This document shows, piece by piece, positions 6,409-14,565 of a DNA stretch of 18,367 bases. How positions within the stretch are numbered: the stretch's first letter is position 1; each line of letters begins with the position of its first letter. A model generated the notes under the pieces. The model had not been told where the DNA came from, did not search any database, and saw nothing but the letters and a program-made list of their open reading frames with translations. Both the position numbers and the translations under genes were made by a program. Source of the stretch: Desulfovibrionaceae bacterium UBA3823 (lineage in GTDB: Bacteria; Desulfobacterota; Desulfovibrionia; Desulfovibrionales; Desulfovibrionaceae); NCBI GenBank assembly GCA_002369295.1, contig DFDR01000057.1, positions 1,716 to 20,082 of the forward strand. Reading direction: 5' to 3'.

Positions 6409-9400
6409 ATGAAACAGAAATGCAGAAGGCGTTTGCGCAGAGCGGCGTCAGGCACGGGCTTCGCCCTGGCCGCTCTCCTTTCCGCCCTCGCCATGCCTGG
6501 GCAGGTTGCCGCCACCACGGACTCTCTTGTCATCTCCGGCGGCGGAAGGGAGATGTTCGAACTCATCTTCTACGGCAAGGGCGACGGCCCCGAGCCGAAC
6601 TTCCTTTCCATACGAAGTCCCACGGCGCCCGAGAAGCAGAACATGGCCCGCGGCTGGAGCGTGTGGGCCGACGTGCTCGGGCCAACGGCGAAAAACTCCG
6701 CTGCGCTCGGCGTCGACGTCACGATGATCGACGAGGTGGGCAACGCCAGATGCGGAAGCGACATTTCACCCTTGGAGAGCGGACTGACCCAGCTGGCGGA
6801 GGGCATCATCAACGGAGAGCCCATCGAAAAGCGCGCCTTCATGGATCAAGGCCAATCCATGTCCCTCGGCAGGCCTACCGTTGTGCCTCTGCACTCGGAC
6901 AGGGGGGAAATCTACTCCACGGCCGTGCACGAGGCCGGGCACGGATTGGGACTCCTCACCAATATGCGGAAGTACAAGCCCGGAGAGCGCACAAGATTTT
7001 CCGCCATGGACATGCATCTTGTCTCCTATGCAACCGGTTCTGCCGTCTGGCTCCGGGACTTGACGGACATGGAACAGGTGGTGCGAAGAGACGAACACGG
7101 CAAGTACTTTACGTATAGACAGGCTGTGGACGAGCATGGCGTGCACTACCTTTCCTGGGACGTTGAACTTCCGGAGGGAAAACCTCTGCCCAGCGGCGCC
7201 TTCGTCATCGGCGACGATTCAGAGAGCGACGTCTTCTTCCAGGGGCCGGAAACCATGAAGACGTTTTCCGCCTACAACGCCAAGACGAGCGGCGTGCGCA
7301 TCAACGGCTTCGAGAAAATGGGAGCGGCGATGAGGCCTGAGCTCAGCCATCTGGAACTCGCGCACAGCATGATGAGCCATCAGAACTACCGCAACTACAA
7401 CTTCTTCATGGAGGTCGAGCTGGCGGTGCTCAAGGACCTCGGCTACCAGATCGATCTCAAGCGCTTCTACGGCACCTCAATCTACGGCGACAATCTTGAC
7501 CCCATCGACAACACGACTCCCTTCTATGCCAGGAGCGCGGACGGCAAAAGCTGGCTTTACGGCCAGCCGTCGGAAGAAACGTTCGGCATCGGCCTCCACG
7601 TCTACGGCGACGGCAACACAATCGTCCAGAAGGCCGACATCCTGACCCGGGGCGAGGCCGCCACGGGCATGCGCATCGACGGAGCCGGCACGAACCTGAC
7701 CGTGCCCTCCGGCGTCCAGGTCCGGTCGGACGGCACGGAAGGCGCAGGCCTGCTCGTGGCCTACGGCAGGAACACAAAGATCGCCGTCCAGGGCACCATT
7801 TCCGCCAAGGGCGAAGGCGGCATGGCCGTGCGCTTCGACTTTGGCGGCAACTGCATGGGCGACTTGATCGAAATGCGCGGATCCTACATCCGCAAAGTAT
7901 TGGACAACAACACGCAGCTTGTCGACGGCGCTCTCGAGGGGGCGGACAAAGCCGGCTTCCCGCTCTATCTCGAAGGTCCCCTCGTCGATTCCTTCAACCT
8001 TGCCGGCAGCCTGGAAGGCAGGGACGCATCCATCTTCATGTCCGACAACGCCTTCGTCAAGGAAATCAACATCCTCTCCGGCGCCAGTGTCAAGGGCGAC
8101 ATCGTCTCGCTCTGGGACGCAAAAAATCCTCTGCTCCACCAGAAGGCACCGAAGGACAGCCTCTACACCGCGCTGGTCTTCGGCAGGAAGGCGGAGGCGG
8201 ACGGCGGCACGTCGCCCGATCGCGGCTTCAACATGATCCTCGAAGGCTCGGTCCGCGGCCCGAAGGGCATCGACATGTCCCTGGAGGCAGGAAGTCTCCG
8301 GGTCAACGGCGAGGTCCATGTCCACAGGCTGGTCAACCACGGCTGGCTCGACGTCAGGGGCCTCGGCTCCCAGCAGACGGGAACGGTTTCCGACACCTTC
8401 ACGCAGGGCGATGACGGCGTTCTGCAGTCCCAGGTCACGCCCGACGGCAGGACCACGTACATCTCGGCGCACGAGGGCTCGGCCAGGGGCCGCTGGGCGA
8501 TCGAGCCCGCCAGGGGCTACTGGGGCAGCGGCAAGGCCGTTGTCCTTGCAGACGGGCCCGTGGTCTTCGACAAGGGTTCCACGTCCTTTGCCTCAGCCCT
8601 GCTCGTCCCAAGTTCCAGCCTCACGCTCTCCTTCAGCCTGCTCGACGCCAGCGGCCAGCGGCCCGTCCTTGCTGCCAGCCGCGCGGCCTCTGCCTACAGC
8701 AGTCTGGCCACCCGCGATTCCGGCGCCGCTGCAGGCCGGGCGCTCGTTCTGGCAAACCGGGGGACGCCGAGCCCGCTCTTCCAGTCCCTCATGACTGAAA
8801 TCGACTTCATGGATTCAAGGGAGGGCATTGACAGGGCGCTCTCCCAGCTGTCCGCCGATGCTTTCAACGAGCGCTTCGCCAATGCCCTCGGGCATCAGCT
8901 GCTGCTCAGCCAGCGCCTCCTTGCGCGCATGCTCCAGAACCTGCCCAAGGGAACGTCGGCGAGGAGCGGGGAAGCCGGCCAGACCGGTCTTGCCGCCGGC
9001 GACGGGACAGAATCCGGCAGCGGCTGGACGGCATGGGGCAGCCTCTTCGGCATGGCAGACAACCAGAGCGCCTACGGCTCCAGCGACGGCTGGTACAGCA
9101 CGGGGTGCGGACTCATGGGCGGCATGGACAAGGATCTGGGCGGCGGGCTTGCCGCAGGCTTTGACCTTGCCCTGCTCTCCGACCGCTTCGAGGCAGGCGG
9201 GCGCCAGGATGCCGACGCAAGCTCCCAGGGCGTCTTCCTCGGCGTGCACGGCAGCTATGCCCCGAGTTCCTGGTCCGGCGCTTATCTGCTGGGCGCGGCC
9301 CGCTTCGGCTTTGACGTCAACCGCATGGAGCGGTCGGTCACCGCCGGCGCCTTCCACCGCAGCCACGAAAGCGAGTGGACAGACTGGTCCGGCGCCTTCA

Positions 9401-9873
9401 TGCTGGGCGCAGGCTGGGACTGGTTCTTCGGCGAAGCCAAGAGCGTGCGCCTTGGCCCTCTTGCGACCCTTCAGTACGCCTTCGCGTCGCATCCCGACTT
9501 CGAGGAGGACGGCGGCGCCGAAGCCCTGCGCATAGACGGCGGAACCGCTGACTCCCTGGCCTTCCTGCTCGGCGCCCACATCGGGGCCAGCAAGGACGTC
9601 GGCTCGGCCTGCAGGCTGGAGGCCGAACTGATGGCCGGCTGGCGGCACGAGCTGCTCGAGGGGAGCATCCGGACCCGGGCGGCCTTTGCCGAGAACCCCT
9701 CCGCATCCTTCACCTCGACGCGGCGTCTCAATACCCGCGACGCCGCTGTCCTGCAGGCAAGCCTCAAGCTCGCCCACGACTCAGGCTGGTTCCTGGCGCT
9801 CGACCTCGGCGGCGAGGCGAGAACCGCCGGCGCCGGCGTGAGCGGCGGCCTGCGGGTCGGCTGCGAATTCTAG
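6409..9873 (+). CDS. Autotransporter with a metallopeptidase-like passenger
   Basis: This 1154-residue type Va secreted protein has a signal peptide with a basic start and hydrophobic core, and probable cleavage after QVAA (35). The early passenger contains HEAGHGLG (174-181), a zinc-peptidase HExxHxxG motif. About 130 residues on, SHLELAH (313-319) and MMSH (321-324) follow, then a helix ending VLKDLGY. This order resembles leishmanolysin-like (M8) metzincins, in which the third His is distant. H314 as the third ligand and M322 as the Met-turn are inference. Residues from about 395 show Gly-rich beta-helix sequence (GIGLHVYGDGNTI, MRIDGAGTNLTV), then a variable stalk. The beta-barrel runs from about 872 to the terminal CEF with a final Phe, as expected for PF03797. 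The start ATG has only a weak GCGAG site upstream. Substrate unknown; surface proteolysis on a host or matrix protein is plausible. Confidence 0.9.
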   Translation: MKQKCRRRLRRAASGTGFALAALLSALAMPGQVAATTDSLVISGGGREMFELIFYGKGDGPEPNFLSIRSPTAPEKQNMARGWSVWADVLGPTAKNSAALGVDVTMIDEVGNARCGSDISPLESGLTQLAEGIINGEPIEKRAFMDQGQSMSLGRPTVVPLHSDRGEIYSTAVHEAGHGLGLLTNMRKYKPGERTRFSAMDMHLVSYATGSAVWLRDLTDMEQVVRRDEHGKYFTYRQAVDEHGVHYLSWDVELPEGKPLPSGAFVIGDDSESDVFFQGPETMKTFSAYNAKTSGVRINGFEKMGAAMRPELSHLELAHSMMSHQNYRNYNFFMEVELAVLKDLGYQIDLKRFYGTSIYGDNLDPIDNTTPFYARSADGKSWLYGQPSEETFGIGLHVYGDGNTIVQKADILTRGEAATGMRIDGAGTNLTVPSGVQVRSDGTEGAGLLVAYGRNTKIAVQGTISAKGEGGMAVRFDFGGNCMGDLIEMRGSYIRKVLDNNTQLVDGALEGADKAGFPLYLEGPLVDSFNLAGSLEGRDASIFMSDNAFVKEINILSGASVKGDIVSLWDAKNPLLHQKAPKDSLYTALVFGRKAEADGGTSPDRGFNMILEGSVRGPKGIDMSLEAGSLRVNGEVHVHRLVNHGWLDVRGLGSQQTGTVSDTFTQGDDGVLQSQVTPDGRTTYISAHEGSARGRWAIEPARGYWGSGKAVVLADGPVVFDKGSTSFASALLVPSSSLTLSFSLLDASGQRPVLAASRAASAYSSLATRDSGAAAGRALVLANRGTPSPLFQSLMTEIDFMDSREGIDRALSQLSADAFNERFANALGHQLLLSQRLLARMLQNLPKGTSARSGEAGQTGLAAGDGTESGSGWTAWGSLFGMADNQSAYGSSDGWYSTGCGLMGGMDKDLGGGLAAGFDLALLSDRFEAGGRQDADASSQGVFLGVHGSYAPSSWSGAYLLGAARFGFDVNRMERSVTAGAFHRSHESEWTDWSGAFMLGAGWDWFFGEAKSVRLGPLATLQYAFASHPDFEEDGGAEALRIDGGTADSLAFLLGAHIGASKDVGSACRLEAELMAGWRHELLEGSIRTRAAFAENPSASFTSTRRLNTRDAAVLQASLKLAHDSGWFLALDLGGEARTAGAGVSGGLRVGCEF

Positions 9874-9875
9874 AA

Positions 9876-9889
9876 GCCTCTGCGGAGGC
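9876..9889 (+). terminator. Small hairpin just after the autotransporter stop
   Basis: GCCTC (9876-9880) pairs with GAGGC (9885-9889) around TGCG. It lies directly before the larger terminator hairpin and may be only accessory. Confidence 0.3.
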
Positions 9890-9890
9890 G

Positions 9891-9930
9891 AAAGCAAAAG
9901 CCCGGTGGATCCACGCCGGGCTTTTGCTTT
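9891..9930 (+). terminator. Strong terminator hairpin, possibly bidirectional
   Basis: AAAGCAAAAGCCCGG (9891-9905) pairs perfectly over 15 bases with CCGGGCTTTTGCTTT (9916-9930) around a 10-base loop. The A-rich left arm and T-rich right arm give a T-tract on both strands. The autotransporter ends 17 bases before it. On the other strand the FtsK-like gene ends about 315 bases away, so it can also stop transcription from that side. Confidence 0.85.
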
Positions 9931-10244
9931 GCCCGGGGACAGGCGGCCGGCGTCAAGCCGCAGCTTGAAGAATGCCTCCGAGCGCGGCCTTCCATGCGCA
10001 CGCCGCGACGCAATTGCAGGAGGCCGGCTGGCCTGCCGGCCAGGTTCGCCCAGCGGCATGGCGCCTGGCGGCCGCCCCTGCCTGTCAGCGTGCGAGGCTG
10101 CCTCGCGGATCGGGCGTGCTGGACAGTCGAGGACAGGATGGCCTGCTTGAGACGCGCTCCTGCAGGACGAACGCGAAGCCGGTGCCGCCGCGCAGGCAGA
10201 GCTTCAGGCTGGAGGGCGTTGCGGGAGCTGGTGGCGGAGGCGCT
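9931..10244. other. Intergenic region between convergent genes
   Basis: This stretch is GC-rich and shows no supported gene. A 7-bp inverted repeat GGCCGGC/GCCGGCC with a 6-base loop lies at 10022-10041, without a T-tract. Confidence 0.55.
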
Positions 10245-11525
10245 TCAGGAAGAGGAGCCGTCCTGCTCCTGCTCCTGCTCCTGCGGCTGCCGCTGGCGCT
10301 TCCAGAAGCCGGTCAGCGCCTGCACTTCGGCGTCCTTGAGCAGGGCGCCGTGGACGCGCTCGAGAACGCCTCCGCTGCGCAGAAGGAGCATGTCGCCCTT
10401 GCCGAGCAGCTTTTCGGCACCCGGGGCTTCCAGGGCTGACATGGAGTCCTGGGTCTGGGCGACCCTGAAGCAGGCACGGCAGAGAAGGTTGGCCTTGAGG
10501 ACGCCTGTGACGACGTCCACGGTGGGGCGCCTGGCGGCGACGACGAAGTGGATGCCGCAGGCGCGCCCGAGCTGGGCCAGGCGCAGAAGGCTCGGCTCCA
10601 CGTCCCTGCGGTGCGCCAGCATGATCTCGGCAATCTCGTCGATGACGACGAGGAGATGGGGCATGGGCTCGAGGCCTGCCGCTTCGGATGCTCCGTCCCC
10701 GGCCTCAGCCTGGATCTTTTCGTTCCAGGACGCGATGTTCTTGACCTTGAGGCGCGACATCGCGCTGTAGCGCTCCGTCATCTCCTGCACGGCCCACGCG
10801 AGGGCGTCTGCGGCCTGCTCTGGCGCTTGGGCGACGGGGCGGGAAAGGTGCGGAACTCCCTCGAAGCGGCTCAGGGCGTCCCGCTTGGGGGCGATGAGCA
10901 GAAGCCTGAGTTCGTCGGGGCGTCGGCACAGGAGAAGGCCGGCGAGCAGGGCGCTGAGCAGGGCGGTCTTGCCCTCCCCCTCTCCGCCAGCCACGAGCAT
11001 ATGGGGCATTTGGGCAAGATCCGAGACGACGGGCTGACCCAGGGGGTCTACGCCGATGGCGAGCGGGAGGGCCATGCCCGCCGATGCCTGCAGCCATGCT
11101 TCCGACTGGACGATGGCGCGAAAGCTCACGGCATCGCGGCGCTGGCGCGGCAGGAGGATGCCGAGGGCGTCGGTGCCGGGCACCGGCGTCTGGAAAGCGA
11201 CTGGGCCTGCGTTGAGGGCAAGGGCAATCTTGTCGGCCGCGCGCTTGAAGCCGCGCACGGGAACGCCGGGCGCGGGCCTGAGCAGGAACGTGGCGAGCAG
11301 GGGGCCTTCGGCGGTGCGGAGGAGGGTTGCCCTGAGGTCGAGCTCCTGAAGGCACTGCATGAGCGCAGCGCCCTGCCGCTCGAGCTGTCCGGCAGGACTC
11401 GCCGAAGACGGCGCAGGCTCGGCAAAGATCGCCAGCGGAGGAAGCGCCGGGATGCTTCCGGCAGGATCCGTCTCTGTCAGGCTCTGCCTTGCCGGAGACG
11501 CGGAGGAAATGTCGGGTGTCGTCAT
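10245..11525 (-). CDS. FtsK/SpoIIIE-type DNA translocase, soluble alpha-beta core only
   Basis: This 426-residue protein carries the FtsK alpha domain (about 48-150, including FLLRPAPGVPV and the start of ALGILLPR) and the beta RecA-like motor (about 155-408). Walker A is GGEGEGKT (180-187) and Walker B is LLVVIDE (291-297). Further hallmarks are VVSDLAQMPHMLVAG (167-179 and on), FEGVPHL, ARRPTVDVVTG (331-341) and GAEKLLGKGDML (369-380). The usual four N-terminal membrane helices and the C-terminal winged-helix gamma domain that reads KOPS are absent. Motif changes are IAPK for the usual IDPK and ARRP for TQRP. The C-terminus is a short QE repeat. I chose ATG 11525; the open frame upstream is not protein-like, though the ribosome site (AGGCAGG) is weak. 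It is presumably a cytosolic ATPase, perhaps a specialised DNA pump or a partner of a mobile element. Family call sure, role not. Confidence 0.88.
   Translation of the reverse strand: MTTPDISSASPARQSLTETDPAGSIPALPPLAIFAEPAPSSASPAGQLERQGAALMQCLQELDLRATLLRTAEGPLLATFLLRPAPGVPVRGFKRAADKIALALNAGPVAFQTPVPGTDALGILLPRQRRDAVSFRAIVQSEAWLQASAGMALPLAIGVDPLGQPVVSDLAQMPHMLVAGGEGEGKTALLSALLAGLLLCRRPDELRLLLIAPKRDALSRFEGVPHLSRPVAQAPEQAADALAWAVQEMTERYSAMSRLKVKNIASWNEKIQAEAGDGASEAAGLEPMPHLLVVIDEIAEIMLAHRRDVEPSLLRLAQLGRACGIHFVVAARRPTVDVVTGVLKANLLCRACFRVAQTQDSMSALEAPGAEKLLGKGDMLLLRSGGVLERVHGALLKDAEVQALTGFWKRQRQPQEQEQEQDGSSS
10261..10284. repeat. 6-bp tandem repeat TCCTGC x4 in the 3' end of the FtsK-like gene
   Basis: Four perfect units encode the alternating Gln-Glu tail of the FtsK-like protein on the minus strand. 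Copy-number change would alter tail length without shifting the frame. Confidence 0.85.
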
Positions 11526-11919
11526 GGGATGCCTGCCTTTGGGCTTTCTTGCGCGGCAAGGGGCCTGGAGCATGCAGCCAGTCCCTGGCGCCGGCAGCAT
11601 GGGGCCGCTGGCGCGTTGTGCCGAATGAACCTGCAGCCGCGCAGTCTGAAACCGCCTGCACGTCCTGCTTCTTTCCCATGTTTTCTGCCCCAAGACAAGC
11701 GGCTGCGAAGGAACAGCTTCAAGCATCACTTGAAGCGTGGGGCGCGGCGTTCGTGCTGGCGTGGACTGAGCTGTCGTAGCCATGGGGGCTTGGCAGGGCA
11801 GACGGCTTGACCTGTCAAGCCAGGCTACGCCGAAGCCAGTCGCTCGCAGTGGCAGAGGGGGACAGATCGAGTTCTGAACATGCCGGGACGATGCGTTCAG
11901 CGTGGAAATATCTCATGGT
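11526..11919. other. Intergenic region upstream of the FtsK-like gene
   Basis: About 390 GC-rich bases lie between the end of the AT-rich gene and the start of the FtsK-like gene on the same strand. The FtsK-like frame stays open to 11783, but the extra residues (Arg/Pro/Gln-rich) do not resemble any FtsK domain. I see no clear promoter, and the composition drops abruptly near 11915. Confidence 0.5.
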
Positions 11920-12696
11920 TTAAGATGTACAAATTTTCTTTGCTTTTCTAAACAATGAAAATATCATTAATAATAGAAGCGGAATAAATGATACCACCAT
12001 GATAATCACAAAAAATATAAATTGAGTTGCCAGATACATGGCGTCAAAGAGCCAGCCACCGAAATTTTGCAAGAGTCGTCTAAATCGTGGAACATCTTTT
12101 GTGAGTATTCGTCTAGGAGATTTTTTGAGGGCACTTACAGCATTTTCTCCATATCCTATTGCATGTCGAACGACATCTGTTCCTTGTTTTGAGGCAACTT
12201 CAATAACATCTTTGCCACCAAATTTGAGAAATTTTCCAGCGTCTTTTCCAAATTTAGAGGCTATCTTGATTACCCTAGGGATATCATAAATGCTATCACA
12301 AAATTTGATCAATTCAATAGTCGATGACAATCCATAAGTTTTTATAAATTTGCTTAAATTTAGAAGTATATCAATTAGATTTTCGAGCTTTGCTCCTTTC
12401 TTTGATAATAATAAGATTTCTTTTTGCATTTTCGAAGAAATAGCTTTTGTCCGTTTCGCTGTACGGAGAATCGATAATCCAGTTTTTGCTTGGGGAGCGA
12501 TAGCTGGAAAAAGATTAAGAGATACACTGATAGATGCAAGCGCTACGACAAAGATATCAACATCTTTATCAGTGGCAAAATTATATCCTTCGTTAATTAG
12601 ATCTCGAATATCACCAACAGAAGTTAAATCACTTATAATTTTTGCATATTCACCATATGTCTCCTGACTTTTATCTAATAAAAAACCATTAATCAT
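11920..12696 (-). pseudogene. Membrane protein of unknown function, 3' segment of a gene interrupted by an in-frame TAA
   Basis: This is a 258-residue segment. A conserved-looking SDLTSVGDIRDL stretch (22-33) is followed by a hydrophobic helix (about 48-66) and a basic helical middle with GKDVIEVASKQGTDVVRHAI (161-180). A strong membrane segment near the C-terminus (about 221-249) ends in a positive tail. The ATG at 12696 has no Shine-Dalgarno (TACTAATGAA precedes it). Reading upstream in the same frame gives ten sense codons, then TAA, then the 89-codon segment, so a single approximately 358-codon ancestral gene is likely. I have a general memory of single-polypeptide relatives with an N-terminal membrane anchor followed by a GDIRDL region, but cannot name the family. 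It could also be a complete second gene with weak initiation, or the stop could be read through. Confidence 0.6.
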
Positions 12697-12726
12697 TTCA
12701 TTAGTAATATATTTTATTTTCGAACG

Positions 12727-12996
12727 TTATTCTTTTGCTTGACGCAAAATGTCTTCAAGCTCGTATGTCATTATTGAGCCAGGAAGGTCTCTGTAAAATT
12801 CTATAAAATTTTGTGTATCCGCATACCTTTTTTGTTTAAAAAAATCTGAAGCTTTTTCAGCCGGATCATCTAATATAACATCTTTTAGGTAGCATAATTC
12901 ACTAATTTGATAAAATGGTTCAATATGCGGCAATATAAAAAATGATAAACATATAAATGGAATAATAATGCATATAATTTTTATAATTTTATACAT
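12727..12996 (-). pseudogene. 5' segment of the interrupted AT-rich membrane-protein gene
   Basis: This is an 89-residue segment starting MYKIIKIICIIIPFICLSFF, a membrane anchor or uncleaved signal, then a helical part with a PGSIMTYELEDILRQAKE end. The TAA at 12727-12729 lies in the same frame as the 258-codon segment downstream. An in-frame TAA precedes the ATG at 12996, so this is the true 5' end, although no Shine-Dalgarno is seen. It may alternatively be a small complete membrane protein. The shared frame, strand, composition and the short 10-codon joint favour one broken gene. Confidence 0.6.
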
Positions 12997-13661
12997 ATTT
13001 TTTAACCAAAAATATTCTTTTAAACAAGAAATATATTTGTCTATTTATATCAACTAATAACTAATGATTGATTTGAATTTTTGACAGCACACCGGTTGCA
13101 TGGCGATGCAATGCTGAAAGTGTATGGCTGTCCCTGCAAAGCGTCAAGAATCTTCATCTTCCGCTTCAGGCAATTCGCACCTCGCCGGAGACGCCCTGCC
13201 TCGCGGCCAGGGGCTTTGCCTTCTGTCGGAAGGCTGGTCAGCCGTCACGGGCCGGGGCACCGGCCGCCTGCTCTGGCCTCTCTGCCGCCATGCGTCTTGC
13301 CGCCTGCGGCGGGCGTCGAGCGGACCTTGCCAACGAGGCTTGCGCAGGAAAGGAACTGAAATCGGAGACACCTTTCCTCGGGCAGCCCTTGGAAGCATCT
13401 CGCCCATCTTTTCCCTCTCTCCGATGCCGAGGTCCTCCGGCACCGCCGTGAGCAGGCCGCAGGCCTGGCGCTTCGGGGCGCCGCCGTTCTGTTGGAGGCT
13501 GCAAGGGTCTGCTGACGCGCTTCGGCATCGGCAGCCGCGCATGCCTGCAGCCGGAGAGCCGTCAAGGCTTGGCATCGCGTCCAGCTCCCCGGGGCCTCCA
13601 CTCAAGGCAGTTGCCTGCCTCTCCAGCCTCTCTCGCCCCGGGGCGTCCTCTCTGGGGTTTT

Positions 13662-13682
13662 TGTCGCGACATGCGTTATAAT
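13662..13682 (+). promoter_or_regulatory. Candidate operator/promoter: TGTCGCGACA next to TATAAT
   Basis: A perfect 10-base palindrome TGTCGCGACA (13662-13671) lies 5 bases upstream of a consensus -10 TATAAT (13677-13682). No good -35 is present at 16-18 bases (GGGTTT is the nearest), so activation or a chance match are both possible. No convincing gene follows closely. Confidence 0.3.
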
Positions 13683-14552
13683 CTGGAACGATGTAGATGC
13701 ATCCTTGCTGCATGGAAGCAGGCATCAGCATCGCAGGAACGATCCTTCAACCTAAGCTCAAAGGAGCTGAACCATGCCGGAAAGCTTCAGGCATTCATGG
13801 ACGTGCTGCAGGGCTGCGCTGGCAAGGCCCGTCTTGCCTTCCCACGCCTGCCTTGGCTGGGAGCAGAGGCGGAGCAGTCTGCCGCATCGCGGCGCATCCT
13901 GTGCTGGAGCGCTCTGCAAGGCAGACTCGTCGCCGGCCGCTCGCCTGTCGGATCAAATGTTCAGGAGCAGGCCTCGGCGCACGAGGCGCCGCAAGCCGGT
14001 ACCTGGCTTGCGCATGCATGCCCGCCGGGCGGTCTTGGATACGCGGAAGGCAGCTGGCCCCCTGCCGGCGGAAAATGCCGGAGACGAGTCATTGAGCATC
14101 GCATTTTTCTCGACAAACGCTATGTTCTTACTGTATATAGAGGAGTTGAGGAGGATGCCAGCATCGTCATCTTCGTCCAGTTCATACGCGCATGTCGCTT
14201 CCACCTCCTGTCTCCTTGAGAAGAGCCCTCCCTTCAGCCTCTGCCAAAGGCCGCTAGCCACCCGCACACCATGGCCTGTTCGAGCGTCGCTGGCGCTGCA
14301 TTGCTGCCCGGCAGAGACCCTTTCTTCCCGTCAACCCCAGACGCCATCGCTCTCCCCTCCCCCAGTTTTCAGGAACATGCAGACCCCGCCCCGATTCGCA
14401 TTGTCCGGGAGGATTCACGTGCTGTTCAGCACGCACTGGCACGATCTCCGGCGCGGCATTCCAGACTTTGTCCTTCCAGCGACGCGCAGCTGCTTCTGCT
14501 GGCCTTTCCCGACCCGCAGAACGGCGATTCGCCGGCTGCGTCCTGAAGCGAC

Positions 14553-14559
14553 GAGGAGG
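14553..14559 (+). promoter_or_regulatory. Shine-Dalgarno GAGGAGG of the single-domain secreted protein
   Basis: GAGGAGG(T) ends 6 bases before ATG 14566 and supports this start. Confidence 0.75.
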
Positions 14560-14565
14560 TGACAC

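Larger units (their letters stand above)
11915..13080. other. AT-rich island, probable foreign insert
   Basis: Base composition changes sharply at both edges, from strongly GC-rich to strongly AT-rich. The codons inside (AAA, ATA, TTT, AAT) are unlike those of the neighbours. It contains only the interrupted membrane-protein gene and its 5' region. No direct repeats, integrase, transposase or tRNA were found at the edges. Confidence 0.8.
12997..14565. other. Long region without a supported gene
   Basis: The first 80 bases belong to the AT-rich island and probably contain the promoter of the interrupted gene, although no clear box pair stands out. From 13081 on the sequence is GC-rich. It holds a 6-bp inverted repeat TTGCAT/ATGCAA (13096-13111), a TATAAT preceded by a palindrome (13662-13682), and an AAAGGAG with ATG 13774 whose open frame is Arg/Ser/Cys-rich and not protein-like. 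A plus-strand stretch at 14085-14219 reads more like protein but has no start. Confidence 0.5.

Noticed and set aside
7477..8472. Minus-strand frame antisense to the autotransporter passenger
   Set aside because: Val/Asp/Ala-rich mirror of the GC-rich coding strand; no motifs.
8815..9777. Minus-strand frame antisense to the autotransporter barrel
   Set aside because: Shadow of a strongly supported beta-barrel coding region.
11526..11783. N-terminal extension of the FtsK-like protein
   Set aside because: The added 86 residues contain no membrane helix and look like translated spacer.
10548..11810. Plus-strand 420-codon frame antisense to the FtsK-like gene
   Set aside because: The minus strand has FtsK motifs throughout; the plus frame has none.
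13096..13111. TTGCAT/ATGCAA inverted repeat at the right edge of the AT-rich island as an attachment site
   Set aside because: No matching copy at the left edge near 11915 and no integrase nearby.
13774..14562. Plus-strand 262-codon frame with a good Shine-Dalgarno
   Set aside because: The ribosome site is good, but the translation is Arg/Ser/Cys/Pro-rich with no domains; kept only as part of a finding.
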